A DNA stretch of 64,000 nt from Pseudogemmobacter faecipullorum. Lineage in GTDB: Bacteria > Pseudomonadota > Alphaproteobacteria > Rhodobacterales > Rhodobacteraceae. Each line of letters starts with the position of its first letter. The first letter of the stretch is position 1. Below are positions 44,615 through 53,751 of the stretch, piece after piece. Location of the stretch: assembly GCF_020539525.1 (NCBI RefSeq), contig NZ_JACDXX010000011.1:97054-161053 (forward strand), in the 5' to 3' direction. The notes beneath the pieces are model-generated. The model was not told where the DNA came from and searched no databases. It saw only the letters and a list, made by a program, of their open reading frames with translations. The translations under genes were made by a program, and so were the position numbers.

Positions 44615-46144
44615 TTACTCGGCGGCCGAGCGGGCTGCGCCCTCGTTCTGGCTGGCAAACCAGTGCGACACTGCACTGTCACCTTTGCTCGCGCTCTGGC
44701 CAGCCATGACCCGATCCGACAAGGCTGCCGCATCCTTGACGAAGGCAAGCGGGCCCTCCCAGCCAAAGTTACGATAGACTGCCCCGAGATGGGCGAAGGG
44801 CGGGCTCTGGGCGAAAAGCTGGAACGTCAGGCGGTGGCCAGCATAATCGGAATTGAGCATGTCGCGGGCAAAGGCCAGCAGCTTGCGCCGGTCATCCGAC
44901 ACCCATTCATCATTGATCGAATAATATTTATCGAGCCAGGGTTTGGTTTCCGGATTCTCGAAGGTGGCCACATCGGGGGTGACGCAGATCTGACCGCCGC
45001 AGAGTTCGCGGGCAATATGCATCATCTGATGCAGCTGGCTGCAGGCCAGCACCCGGCCGGTATAGAGCAGAGACTGATTGGGCATCATCAGCCCGGCCGG
45101 CGAGCGCTCGCCAAGCGCGATAGAGGCGGTGAGATGGGCGTTGATACCCTCGCGGTAAACCGCCAGCTGGGCCAGCTTTTCCTGCACGGCCTGCTGCTTT
45201 TCCAGCCCGGTCTGGCGGGCGTTAAACAGCGCCGCCCCGATCATCATATCGGCCAGCTTGAGATTGCGCTGCACGAAGGCAAAGGCCGAATAGCGGTGCA
45301 GCGTGGCGCGGATGAAGGTCGCCGCTTTGGTGTGGCGATAGAACAGCACGTTTTCCCAGGGGATCAGCACATCGTCGAAAATAACGATGGTGTCGACCTC
45401 GTCGAATTTATTGGAAAGCGGGTAGTCGCGCGCATCGGCCCGGCCGGCAAAGCCGGTGCGGCACAGGAAGCGCAGATTCGGGCTGCCCAGATCGCAGATG
45501 AAGCCGACGGCGTAATCCGAAAGCGCATTATTGCCCCAGTTGGCAATGGTCGGCTTGGTAAAGGCCTGATTGGCATAGGCCGCGGCGGTCTCGTATTTTG
45601 CGCCACGCACAACAATCCCGGCATCTGTCTCTTTGACCACATGCAGCAGCATGTCCGGATCCTGATCCTGGGGCGCCTTTGAACGGTCGCCTTTAGGGTC
45701 GGTATTGGCCGAGACGTGGAAAGGATCTTCTTTCAGTACGCGGTGGATATGGCGCTCGATGTTTTTCGAGAACTGCGGATCAACCTCGTTCAGCACATCC
45801 TGGCCGTCGTAAAGCGACCACATCTCGCCCACCGTCTCATCACCCACCCGGGTGACCACGCCGCCGATGGTATTGAGCATATGATCGGTCGAGCGGCGCT
45901 TGGCCCACCAGTCGTCCTGAGTATAAGGCAAAGCCGAGCCAAGCGCATTGAGCTCGCCGTCCTGGGCGACGGTCATCAGATCACGATGTTCCGCCTCGTG
46001 CTGCATGTCGAAGATTCTGGCGCGCACATCGACCAGGGGTTTGAACTGCGGATGGGTGGTGACGTCATCGACACGCTCGCCATTGACCCAAACGCGTCGG
46101 CCGTCGCGGATCGAATCGCGGTATTGCTGACCTGTCCTGATCAT
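44615..46144 (-). CDS. HpaB-type FADH2-dependent monooxygenase
   Basis: This 509-residue protein belongs to the 4-hydroxyphenylacetate 3-hydroxylase family (HpaB, PvcC, TftD, HadA). It uses FADH2 supplied by a separate reductase to hydroxylate phenolic or heteroaromatic rings. The N-terminus RTGQQYRDSIRDGRRVWVNG and the mid-part FDDVLIPWENVLFY are family hallmarks, and ARELCGGQICVTPD near 380 is the conserved FAD-contact region. Length matches the family. A reductase is encoded at 39813-40979 in the same operon. The substrate is uncertain; the RidA and amide-type neighbours favour a nitrogen-containing aromatic. Confidence 0.9.
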   Translation of the reverse strand: MIRTGQQYRDSIRDGRRVWVNGERVDDVTTHPQFKPLVDVRARIFDMQHEAEHRDLMTVAQDGELNALGSALPYTQDDWWAKRRSTDHMLNTIGGVVTRVGDETVGEMWSLYDGQDVLNEVDPQFSKNIERHIHRVLKEDPFHVSANTDPKGDRSKAPQDQDPDMLLHVVKETDAGIVVRGAKYETAAAYANQAFTKPTIANWGNNALSDYAVGFICDLGSPNLRFLCRTGFAGRADARDYPLSNKFDEVDTIVIFDDVLIPWENVLFYRHTKAATFIRATLHRYSAFAFVQRNLKLADMMIGAALFNARQTGLEKQQAVQEKLAQLAVYREGINAHLTASIALGERSPAGLMMPNQSLLYTGRVLACSQLHQMMHIARELCGGQICVTPDVATFENPETKPWLDKYYSINDEWVSDDRRKLLAFARDMLNSDYAGHRLTFQLFAQSPPFAHLGAVYRNFGWEGPLAFVKDAAALSDRVMAGQSASKGDSAVSHWFASQNEGAARSAAE

Positions 46145-46329
46145 TGTCTGTCCTTCTTGAAACTGTCGGGGATTGGGCTCAGGCCGAGACTAGCGCGCGA
46201 AACTGAACGGTAAAAATATGGGTTTTTGCAGCAGAGCCGCAGTTTTTCTGATGCTTGCGGCGGGCGGAGGCTCAGGCGGCAAAAGGGTCCGGGCAGGGGC
46301 CCGGACCCAGGTCTGACAAAGGTGAGCGA

Positions 46330-47481
46330 TCAGTTCGCGCGGGAAACCCAGGCGCCGTCTTTGACCTCTTTGATTTCGATGGCGACCGGAATCTGCGTCT
46401 GGCCATTGGCATCGAAACTGGTGGTGCCAAGCGCGCCGTCATAGCTGATCGCCCGGATGGCTTCGGCCAGCGCGGCCTTATCCTCGATGCCGGTGGCTTT
46501 GATCGCGGTCAGCAGAATATTAGCCGAATCATAGGCATATTTCGTGTAGGGGCTGCTGTCCTCGGCAAATTTACGCGCCGCATAATCCGCATTCATCTGC
46601 TCAAGCTTCGGATTCGACTGCGAGGCGGGATAGCTGACCATCGTGCCCTCGGCCGCCGCTCCGGCCAGAGCGATGAACTCGGGATCATAGAAGCCCGAAA
46701 TCCCGATCATCGGAATATTGAGGCCGACCTCGATCATCTGTTTGCGCAAAATTCCGGCTTCGGCGATCACCCCGCCGAAATATAGCGCATCCGGCGCGTT
46801 TTCGCGCAGCTTGGTCAGGCTGGCGCGGAAATCAATGGTCCCGACCGGGAACAGATCCTTCGAGGACACCTCACCCCCGGCTGCGGTAAAAAACTCGGCG
46901 AAAGCGGTGGTATTGGCGGTGCCGTAATCGCTGGTATCAGCAATAATGGCGATCTTTTTCGCGCCCAGCTCACCGGCGGCCCATTCGGCCAGCGGCTTGT
47001 TCTCGGTCACCAGGGTCGGGGTGACCCGGGTGATTTCCGGCAGATTCTGTTCGGTGATCTTCGGGCTGATCGCCCCCCAGACGATCATCGGCATGCCTGC
47101 GCGGCTGAAGACCGGCATGGTGGCCAGCGCTACCGGGCTGTTCCAGTGCCCCGTCGCGGCAATGACATCGGGATCATTGATCAGCTTCATCGCAGCGGAA
47201 ACACCGGTCTGCGGATCAGAGGCATCATCAAGCACAACCGGCTCAACGATATAGGGATAATCGCCGGCATTCGCCTGCTCGACCGCCAGCAGGAAACCGT
47301 TCTGGGCGCCAAGCCCCTGCTGGGCATTCCCGCCGCTGACCGGGCCGATAAAGCCAAGCTTGATGGTCGGTTTATCCTGCGCCAGGGCCGCGGTGCCAAG
47401 CCCGAGGGGCGAAACCGCCAGCCCGGCTGTAATGGTCAGAGCCGACAGGACGGAACGTCGGCGCAGAAAGGCATTCGTCAT
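46330..47481 (-). CDS. Branched-chain-type ABC transporter substrate-binding protein (first system)
   Basis: This 383-residue receptor is of the LivJ/Leu-Ile-Val class (type 1 fold), with LGFIGPVSGGNAQQGLGAQN after a signal peptide. The N-terminus LRRRSVLSALTI could be a Tat signal; cleavage near ALA-Q at about 34. It is divergent from livHMGF-type genes at 47720-51310 and begins the strand that carries the monooxygenase operon. Receptors of this class in degradation clusters often bind aromatic acids, amides or urea, so a substrate other than leucine is likely. Confidence 0.9.
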   Translation of the reverse strand: MTNAFLRRRSVLSALTITAGLAVSPLGLGTAALAQDKPTIKLGFIGPVSGGNAQQGLGAQNGFLLAVEQANAGDYPYIVEPVVLDDASDPQTGVSAAMKLINDPDVIAATGHWNSPVALATMPVFSRAGMPMIVWGAISPKITEQNLPEITRVTPTLVTENKPLAEWAAGELGAKKIAIIADTSDYGTANTTAFAEFFTAAGGEVSSKDLFPVGTIDFRASLTKLRENAPDALYFGGVIAEAGILRKQMIEVGLNIPMIGISGFYDPEFIALAGAAAEGTMVSYPASQSNPKLEQMNADYAARKFAEDSSPYTKYAYDSANILLTAIKATGIEDKAALAEAIRAISYDGALGTTSFDANGQTQIPVAIEIKEVKDGAWVSRAN

Positions 47482-47719
47482 TGGTTTTCCCCGTTATGTG
47501 CTGTTTTGATCCTTCACCCCCGCGAGCAGGGGCGGGCCGTTTATGGTGCTGAAGCTGCATGGTGTTGGAAGCCTGAGCGCACCGAAAGAAACAATTTCTG
47601 ATCTGATGCTTCAGAAAATCCGTGGGTCTGAGACTCAGCTTTTCCTTTGCGCCAGCGCGGGGCCTGCGACTATCGATGGGGAAAAACAAACGCGACAGTA
47701 TATCTGGGAGGTATTCTGC

Positions 47720-48637
47720 ATGGACGCTCTGATCGCGCAGCACATCATGAACTGGCTTGTGCTCGGGAGCATTTATACATTGATAGCGCTCGGATTCAGC
47801 CTGCTGTTCGGCGTGCTCGATGTTATCCATTTCTCACATGGTGACGTATCAATGGCGGCACCATTCGTGGCTCTGGGCGCGGTCCAGGTCGCCAGCTACT
47901 GGCTGGCACCGGCTGCCGGGCCCTGGCTGCTCCTGCTGGCGGTTCTGCTGTCGATGCTGGTGATCGGCCTGCTTGGCGTGCTGCTGGAATGGCTGGTGAT
48001 CCGCCGGTTCCGCGCCGCACCGGCCATGATGGCGCTGGTGGCCACGGTCGCGCTCGGCACGGTGATCCGCGAGCTGATCCGCACCTTCTATCCGCAGGGC
48101 TCAAACCCCAAACCCTTCCCCGCGCTCGCCGGTGATATGATCCGTATCGGTGATCTGGTGGTGCCGGTGTTCTCGCTGGTGGTGATCGGCACGACCATCG
48201 CCATGGTGGCCGCTCTATTCGTGCTTTTGCACCATACGCCGCTTGGCATCCGCATCCGCGCCGTGGCCGAGGATCGTTCCGTGGCCCGGCTGATGGCCAT
48301 CCGGCCCAACCGGATTTTTGCCGCCACTTTTTTCATCGCCTCGGCCATTGGCGCGATCGGCGCGGTGTTTTTCGTCAGCCATGCCGGGGTCGTGCGTTTT
48401 GATTTCGGGGTACAGCTTGGCCTGATCGGCTTCTCGGCGGCCGTGATCGGCGGTCTCGGCTCGATGCAGGGCGCCGTGCTTGGCAGCCTGCTGATCGCGG
48501 GCATCGATTCGCTGGTCCAGATCACCGTGCCGGACGGGGCGGCCTACCGGCTGGTCTTCATCTTTCTTCTGGTCATCGCGGTTCTGGTGCTCAGGCCTTC
48601 GGGTCTGCTCGGCAAGCCCGTGTTCGAAAAGGTCTGA
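47720..48637 (+). CDS. LivH-type ABC transporter permease (first system)
   Basis: This 305-residue inner-membrane permease has about eight helices and the family features SIYTLIALGFSLLFGVLDVI near residue 17 and GGLGSMQGAVLGSLLIAGID near 250. The start chosen is ATG 47720, with GGGAGG eight bases upstream. It is the first gene of a four-gene set and pairs with the LivM-type protein. Confidence 0.93.
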   Translation: MDALIAQHIMNWLVLGSIYTLIALGFSLLFGVLDVIHFSHGDVSMAAPFVALGAVQVASYWLAPAAGPWLLLLAVLLSMLVIGLLGVLLEWLVIRRFRAAPAMMALVATVALGTVIRELIRTFYPQGSNPKPFPALAGDMIRIGDLVVPVFSLVVIGTTIAMVAALFVLLHHTPLGIRIRAVAEDRSVARLMAIRPNRIFAATFFIASAIGAIGAVFFVSHAGVVRFDFGVQLGLIGFSAAVIGGLGSMQGAVLGSLLIAGIDSLVQITVPDGAAYRLVFIFLLVIAVLVLRPSGLLGKPVFEKV

Positions 48638-48640
48638 TCC

Positions 48641-49831
48641 ATGGCGCATGTTGCACAAACTTCAGCCGCCGCGCGCGGCACGCCGAGCGGCACCGCCAGT
48701 TTTCTGATCGTCGCCGGCACCCAGCTGGCAGGCGCGGTTCTGCTCTGGAGCTTCCTGCTCAGCGAGCGGACCCCGGTGATCGTCGCCCTGCTGGCGGTGA
48801 TGGCGGCGATTTTTGCCGCCCTGCAGCTGCGGCCCGCCCTGGAAGAGCGCATCGTCACGGCCTTTGCCGAAAAACAGCGCTTTGCGATCCTGCTTGGGAT
48901 CACCATCGTTGTGATCTATCCCTTCTGCCTGCAGGGCTCGAGCTATGCTTTTCACCTGCTGATCGTGTCGATGCTCTATGCCGTGCTGGCCCTGGCGCTG
49001 AACTTTCAGCTCGGATCGGCCAATATCCCGAATTTTGCCACCGGTGCCTCTTACGGGATCGGCGCCTATACCTCGGCACTGCTGGCGCTGAACTTCGGCG
49101 TTTCCTTCTGGCTGGCCCTGCCCGCCTCGGCGGTTGTGGCGACGCTGTTTGGCTTTTTGCTGGGCTTTCCCTCGATGCGGGCCAAAGAAAGCTATCTGGC
49201 GCTGGTCACCATCGCCTTCGGCATTGTGGTGCATCAGCTGCTGAACAATTTCGAATGGACCGGCGGGCCGAACGGGCTGGTGGGCATTCCCGCGCCTGAG
49301 CTTTTTGGCCATTCCTTCGCCCGGCCGCTGACGGTTTTCGGCTACCGCCTGCCGGCTCAGGCCAATTTCTATTACCTCTCGGCGGCGCTGGTCGGGCTTT
49401 CGATCGTATCGGCCAGACGCCTGCATCAGAGCCGGGTCGGCCTGGCCTGGAACGCTTTGCGCGCCGATCCTCTTGCCGCGCGCTGCCAGGGGATTGATGT
49501 GGTCTGGTACAAAATGCTGGCCTTTGGCGTCGACGCTTTCCTCGCGGCTTTCGCGGGCACGATCTATGCCTTCTACGTCAGCTATATCTCGCCGGACAAT
49601 TTCACCTTCCTCGTCTCGGTCACCATCATGACCATGGTGATCGTCGGCGGTATGGATAATACGCTCGGCGTGATCATCGGCGCCTTCTTCCTGACCATGC
49701 TGCCCGAAAAGCTGCGGATCTTCTCGGATTACCGCCTGCTGTTTGTCGGCATCATCGTGATCCTGTTCCTGATCCTGCGGCCGCAGGGCCTGTTCCCGCA
49801 GCGGACCCGCAATTATGGAGAGCAAAAATGA
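48641..49831 (+). CDS. LivM-type ABC transporter permease (first system)
   Basis: This 396-residue permease starts three bases after the LivH-type gene. It has an extended N-terminus with three extra hydrophobic helices before the family core, which begins near GIGAYTSALLALNFG. The conserved FVSVTIMTMVIVGGMDNTLG lies near 325. Its ATGA overlap with the next ATPase gene shows coupling. Confidence 0.93.
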   Translation: MAHVAQTSAAARGTPSGTASFLIVAGTQLAGAVLLWSFLLSERTPVIVALLAVMAAIFAALQLRPALEERIVTAFAEKQRFAILLGITIVVIYPFCLQGSSYAFHLLIVSMLYAVLALALNFQLGSANIPNFATGASYGIGAYTSALLALNFGVSFWLALPASAVVATLFGFLLGFPSMRAKESYLALVTIAFGIVVHQLLNNFEWTGGPNGLVGIPAPELFGHSFARPLTVFGYRLPAQANFYYLSAALVGLSIVSARRLHQSRVGLAWNALRADPLAARCQGIDVVWYKMLAFGVDAFLAAFAGTIYAFYVSYISPDNFTFLVSVTIMTMVIVGGMDNTLGVIIGAFFLTMLPEKLRIFSDYRLLFVGIIVILFLILRPQGLFPQRTRNYGEQK

Positions 49832-50616
49832 CCCCCCTGTTAGAGGTGCGGGGCCTGACGATCCGGTTCGGCGGGCTTGTGGCTGTAAATGACGTCAATC
49901 TCGCGCTGTCGGCGAATGAGGTTTTGTGCATCATCGGCCCGAATGGCGCGGGAAAATCGACCCTGTTCAATATGATCTCGGGTGTCTACCGGCCGTCGGC
50001 CGGAGAGGTCCTGCTCGAGGGGCAGGATATCACCGGCTGGCCCGCCCATAAGATCACCGCCGCCGGTATTGCCCGGACCTTTCAGTCGAGCCGGCTGTTC
50101 AACGATCTGTCGCTGATCGATAATGTGGTGATTGGTATGCATTGCCGCACCAGATCCGGGGTGTTTGATGCGCTGCTGCGGCCCGGCAAGGCCCGCGCCG
50201 AGCTTGAGGCTGCGGCCGGGAAAGCCGGGGATCTGCTGCAGGCCATCTCGCCCGAGCTTTATGCCAGACGTCACAGCCTGGCCGGCTCACTGCCCCAGGC
50301 CGACCGCCGCAGGCTTGAGATCGCCCGGGCCCTGGCCTCGGATCCGAAGGTCATCATGCTCGACGAGCCCTCTTCGGGTATGGATGACCGCGATACTGAT
50401 GCCCTGATGGAGGATGTGCGCCGCACCATGGCCGAGCGGCCCTCGCTGTCCTATCTGATCATCGAGCATGATATGCGGCTGGTCTCGTCCCTGCCGGACC
50501 GGGTGGCGGTGATCGATTACGGCAGCAAGATTGCCGATGGTGATTTCGCCGATGTGCGGCTGCTGCCGCGCGTGCAGGAGGCCTATCTCGGACAAAAGGC
50601 GTCGCAAAATGCTTAA
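49828..50616 (+). CDS. LivG-type ABC transporter ATPase (first system)
   Basis: This 262-residue ATPase has Walker A GPNGAGKST at 37-45 and Walker B VIMLDEPSSGMDD near 172. The signature is degenerate: LAGSLPQADRRRLEIARAL stands in place of the usual LSGGQ or LPYG, which is unusual but seen in some LivG proteins of catabolic systems. It overlaps the LivM-type gene and the LivF-type gene. Confidence 0.9.
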   Translation: MTPLLEVRGLTIRFGGLVAVNDVNLALSANEVLCIIGPNGAGKSTLFNMISGVYRPSAGEVLLEGQDITGWPAHKITAAGIARTFQSSRLFNDLSLIDNVVIGMHCRTRSGVFDALLRPGKARAELEAAAGKAGDLLQAISPELYARRHSLAGSLPQADRRRLEIARALASDPKVIMLDEPSSGMDDRDTDALMEDVRRTMAERPSLSYLIIEHDMRLVSSLPDRVAVIDYGSKIADGDFADVRLLPRVQEAYLGQKASQNA

Positions 50617-51310
50617 AATGAACGCTGTAAGCACCAGCTACGGCCCGGTCCCGATGCTGCGCCAGGTCTCGCTGCATGTCGGCGAGGGAGAAATGGTCTG
50701 CCTTCTCGGCCCGAATGGCGCGGGCAAAAGCACGACATTCAACGCGCTTTGCGGCCTGCTGCCGCTCGATGGGGGCACGGTCGAGATCGCCGGCCGAAAT
50801 CTGCAGGAGGTCGGCCCTGAGCGTCTTGCCTCTCTGGGCGTGGGATTTGTACCGGAAGGCCGGCGGCTCTTTCCCACACTGACGGTGCGTGACAATCTGC
50901 GGCTGGCCTTTGATGCCGCCCGTAATCCCGATCTCAGTTTCAGCGATCAGCTGCAAAAGATGGCAAAGCTGTTTCCCCGAATCGAGGAGAGGCTCGGCCA
51001 GGGCGCAGGCACAATGTCGGGCGGTGAGCAGGCCATGGTGGCCCTGGCCCGGGCCCTGATCGGCAATCCGCGCCTTGTGGTGATGGATGAACCCTCGCTT
51101 GGCCTGTCGCCGAAGCTGATCAGTGAATATTTTGAAATCGTGGCCCGGATCCGCGACGAGGGCAAAGCCGTTCTGCTGATCGAACAGAATGCGGAAACCG
51201 CATTATCGATTGCCGAGCGGGGCTATCTTCTGGTGCGCGGCCAGGTGGCAATCAGCGGCACCAGCGCCGAAATGGTGAAAAACGACACCATCCGCCATCT
51301 CTATCTGTAA
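50609..51310 (+). CDS. LivF-type ABC transporter ATPase (first system)
   Basis: This 233-residue ATPase has Walker A GPNGAGKST near 33-41, signature MSGGEQAMVALARAL near 132, and Walker B VVMDEPSLGLSP near 153. The start at 50609 overlaps the LivG-type stop by eight bases; ATG 50618 is possible. A strong bidirectional terminator follows. With the upstream genes and the receptor at 46330 it forms a complete importer. Confidence 0.92.
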   Translation: MLKMNAVSTSYGPVPMLRQVSLHVGEGEMVCLLGPNGAGKSTTFNALCGLLPLDGGTVEIAGRNLQEVGPERLASLGVGFVPEGRRLFPTLTVRDNLRLAFDAARNPDLSFSDQLQKMAKLFPRIEERLGQGAGTMSGGEQAMVALARALIGNPRLVVMDEPSLGLSPKLISEYFEIVARIRDEGKAVLLIEQNAETALSIAERGYLLVRGQVAISGTSAEMVKNDTIRHLYL

Positions 51311-51341
51311 GCACCCGGTCAGCGCCCCCGGGCCCTGCACG

Positions 51342-51375
51342 GATAAAGGCCAGGCCTTAAGGCCTGGCCTTTATC
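51342..51375. terminator. Bidirectional terminator after the first Liv-type operon
   Basis: A perfect 15-base stem, GATAAAGGCCAGGCC (51342-51356) and GGCCTGGCCTTTATC (51361-51375), with loop TTAA. It serves the converging LivF-type and aminotransferase genes. Confidence 0.88.
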
Positions 51376-51427
51376 ATATCAGAAGGCTGGCAGAGCCGGG
51401 CCACAGACCCGGGCGGCAGACTGCTGT

Positions 51428-51454
51428 CAGTCCGGCAGTCCGGCAGTCCGGCAG
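51428..51454. repeat. Short tandem repeat CAGTCCGG
   Basis: Three full copies and a partial fourth of the 8-base unit CAGTCCGG lie between the terminator and the end of the aminotransferase gene. This is probably replication slippage with no evident function, and copy number may vary between strains. Confidence 0.8.
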
Positions 51455-51458
51455 AATT

Positions 51459-52319
51459 TCACATCGCCGCGCGGCGCATCTCTTCAATATAGATCCGGCG
51501 CAGATCGCGTGAGACGGGGCCGGGCTTGCCGTCGCCCAGACGGATGCCGTCAATCTCGGTCACCGGCAGCACGAAAGAAGAGGCCGAGGTCAGGAAGGCC
51601 TCATCCGCGGCCTGCGCCTCGTCAATGCTGAAAGCGCGTTCCTCAATCACCAGACCTGCCTCGTCTGCCAGCCGCAGCGCCGCGCGCCGGGTGATGCCAT
51701 GCAGAATATCCTGCGACAGCGGACGTGTGATCAGATGACCGGCTTTAAGAATGAACACATTGCTGGAGGTACCCTCGGTCACCAGCCCGGCTTCGGTAAA
51801 CCAGGCCTCGTCGACACCGGCGGCTTTCGCGGCCATTTTTGCCATGGAAGAAGGCAGAAGCTGCACGGTTTTAATGTCGCGCCGCACCCAGCGCATATCG
51901 GGCAGCGAAATCACCCGCAGCCCGGTTTCGGCCTGGGGATTGGCAGCAAGATTGTTTTTGCTCTGGGTGAAGGCCACCACCGTGGGCGCCACATCTGCCG
52001 CAGGGTAGGCAAAATCGCGGTCGCCGGGATTGCCGCGGCTGACCTGCAGATAGATCAGCCCCTCACTCATGCCATTGCGCGCGATCAGACTGCGGTGCAG
52101 CTCCAGCCAGTCCTGGTCTTGCAGCGGGTTGCGGATCGAAAGTTCCGAAAGCGAGCGGCCAAGCCGCGCCAGATGCCCCGGAAAGTCGATGAGCCTGCCA
52201 TCGAGCACAGAGGTCACCTCATAGACCGCATCGGCCATCAGGAAGCCACGATCAAAGATCGAGACCTTTGCTTCGGTTTCGGGCAGATAGGTGCCATCGA
52301 GATAGACAATACGGGACAT
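51459..52319 (-). CDS. Class IV aminotransferase (D-amino acid aminotransferase-like)
   Basis: This 286-residue PLP enzyme belongs to the D-amino acid/branched-chain aminotransferase fold (class IV). The PLP lysine is Lys150 in RRDIKTVQLLP, Glu182 in TEGTSSNVF binds the pyridine nitrogen, and the N-terminus IVYLDGTYLPETEAKVSIFD is typical of D-alanine transaminases. The start chosen is ATG 52319. It lies in a row with the second Liv-type receptor on the minus strand (80 bases apart). This suggests import and transamination of an amino compound. Confidence 0.88.
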   Translation of the reverse strand: MSRIVYLDGTYLPETEAKVSIFDRGFLMADAVYEVTSVLDGRLIDFPGHLARLGRSLSELSIRNPLQDQDWLELHRSLIARNGMSEGLIYLQVSRGNPGDRDFAYPAADVAPTVVAFTQSKNNLAANPQAETGLRVISLPDMRWVRRDIKTVQLLPSSMAKMAAKAAGVDEAWFTEAGLVTEGTSSNVFILKAGHLITRPLSQDILHGITRRAALRLADEAGLVIEERAFSIDEAQAADEAFLTSASSFVLPVTEIDGIRLGDGKPGPVSRDLRRIYIEEMRRAAM

Positions 52320-52399
52320 GAGAATTCCGGAGCAGAGGCTGAAAAAGGGGGCCGGAGGCTGGAAGGCGGGCCGTATGAACCGGCCCGCCCGGGCAGAGA

Positions 52400-53608
52400 T
52401 CAGGGTTTCAGAACTGTCTCTTCCACAGTTTTTTCTGCCGGCGGCCAGAGCACGGCTGCGTCTGAAGGCGACTGGTTGGGCTCGGTATACTGGATGACAA
52501 AGATCGGAACGCCCAGCCACTGCTGAGATTTCCAGGCTGGCTCGCTTTCCTGCGAGAAGCTGATCACGCCGCGCGGACCTTCCCAGTTGGTGTCGCGCAG
52601 TCCAGCCTGAATGGCATCGCTTTCGACCGAGTTTTTCGCCCGGATCGCCTCGGCGATCACCATGATGCCATCATAGCCCTCCATCGAGACCGCATTGGCC
52701 GGGCGGCCGAAGCGCGCTTCATAATCGGCGCTGAATTTACGTGCCTTCTCGGTGTCGGGGCGGCCCGGCAGACCGGCCGGATTGGCAATCACATGCACGC
52801 CTTTATCGCCCATCACCGTCCAGAATTCCGGCTCAAGCGCATCGGAACCGGCCGAGAAAATCGCGGTTTCAGCCGAAGGTGCGAGGCCGAGGTCAGCCGC
52901 CTGTTTCAGCAGCAGCAGCAGCGCTGAGCCGGTATAGCCTGCCACGATCAGATCGGGCTTGGGATCGGCGCGGCGCAGTTCCAGCAGCTGCGGCGTGAAA
53001 TCGGTGGTCGAGTTCTCACCGGTGAAAGAGATGACGCTGGCGCCGCTGTCTTTCAGATTCTGGGTGAAGACATCGATGACGCCAAAGCCCCAGTCCGAGT
53101 TTTCGGCAATCACCGCAATATTCTTAAAGCCCGCTTCCTTAACCCAGTCAGCGGCGACCGAATAGACCAGCGAATTGGCCACGGTCAGGCGGAATACCTG
53201 CGGTTTTTTCGCGGCCGTCACCTCATCCGACCAGCATTCGCCAGCGACAAAGGCGAGATTATATTTTTCGGCCAGCGGCGTGACGGCGGTGCAGACCACC
53301 GAATGCGCTTCGCCGGTCACGGCGACCACGCCTTCTTTCGAGGCCAGGCGCTCAAAAGCGGCAATGCCTTTTTCGGGCGTGCCGGCAGTGTCTTCCACCA
53401 CCAGTTCCAGCGGGCGGCCCAGCAGACCACCGGCAGCGTTCAGCTCTTCGATGGCCAGGATCATGCCATCGCGCAGCGACTGGCCGGTCTGTACGCCGCC
53501 GGGCGGCGACAGCGGGGCCAGGCCACCGATTTTGATCGCCTCCTGGGCGTAGGAGGCCGAACCGGCCAGCAGGGCGGCGGCAGTGACGAGGGATGTCAGG
53601 CGCTTCAT
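52400..53608 (-). CDS. Branched-chain-type ABC transporter substrate-binding protein (second system)
   Basis: This 402-residue LivJ-like receptor has a signal peptide ending near residue 21 (SYA-QE) and the core IKIGGLAPLSPPGGVQTGQS. The start chosen is ATG 53608, five bases after AGAGGAG. It is divergent from the HTH regulator at 53752, and the remaining subunits lie at 54628-57890 on the same strand. The ligand is unknown. Confidence 0.9.
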   Translation of the reverse strand: MKRLTSLVTAAALLAGSASYAQEAIKIGGLAPLSPPGGVQTGQSLRDGMILAIEELNAAGGLLGRPLELVVEDTAGTPEKGIAAFERLASKEGVVAVTGEAHSVVCTAVTPLAEKYNLAFVAGECWSDEVTAAKKPQVFRLTVANSLVYSVAADWVKEAGFKNIAVIAENSDWGFGVIDVFTQNLKDSGASVISFTGENSTTDFTPQLLELRRADPKPDLIVAGYTGSALLLLLKQAADLGLAPSAETAIFSAGSDALEPEFWTVMGDKGVHVIANPAGLPGRPDTEKARKFSADYEARFGRPANAVSMEGYDGIMVIAEAIRAKNSVESDAIQAGLRDTNWEGPRGVISFSQESEPAWKSQQWLGVPIFVIQYTEPNQSPSDAAVLWPPAEKTVEETVLKP

Positions 53609-53751
53609 GTCAACTCCTCTGTTGTGGTCGCGGGCCATCCTTGCGGCCTTCTCGACATTTTCTGGCGTCAGCATCGCAACAGCCCAGCCCTTGCTCAATG
53701 AAATACGCCGGATAATATGACGCTACCTGCAGCGAACAAAGGTGCACCTCT

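Noticed and set aside
43604..45682. A 692-codon open frame on the plus strand
   Set aside because: It lies antisense to the well-supported DUF1028, RidA and HpaB-type genes. Its composition (many His, Gln and Gly runs) is that of a high-GC shadow frame, and it has no family resemblance.
48662..49825. A 387-codon open frame on the minus strand
   Set aside because: It mirrors the LivM-type gene exactly and has no recognisable fold.
51428..51454. Possible CRISPR-like array
   Set aside because: The 8-base unit CAGTCCGG is tandem with no spacers and far too short for CRISPR repeats.
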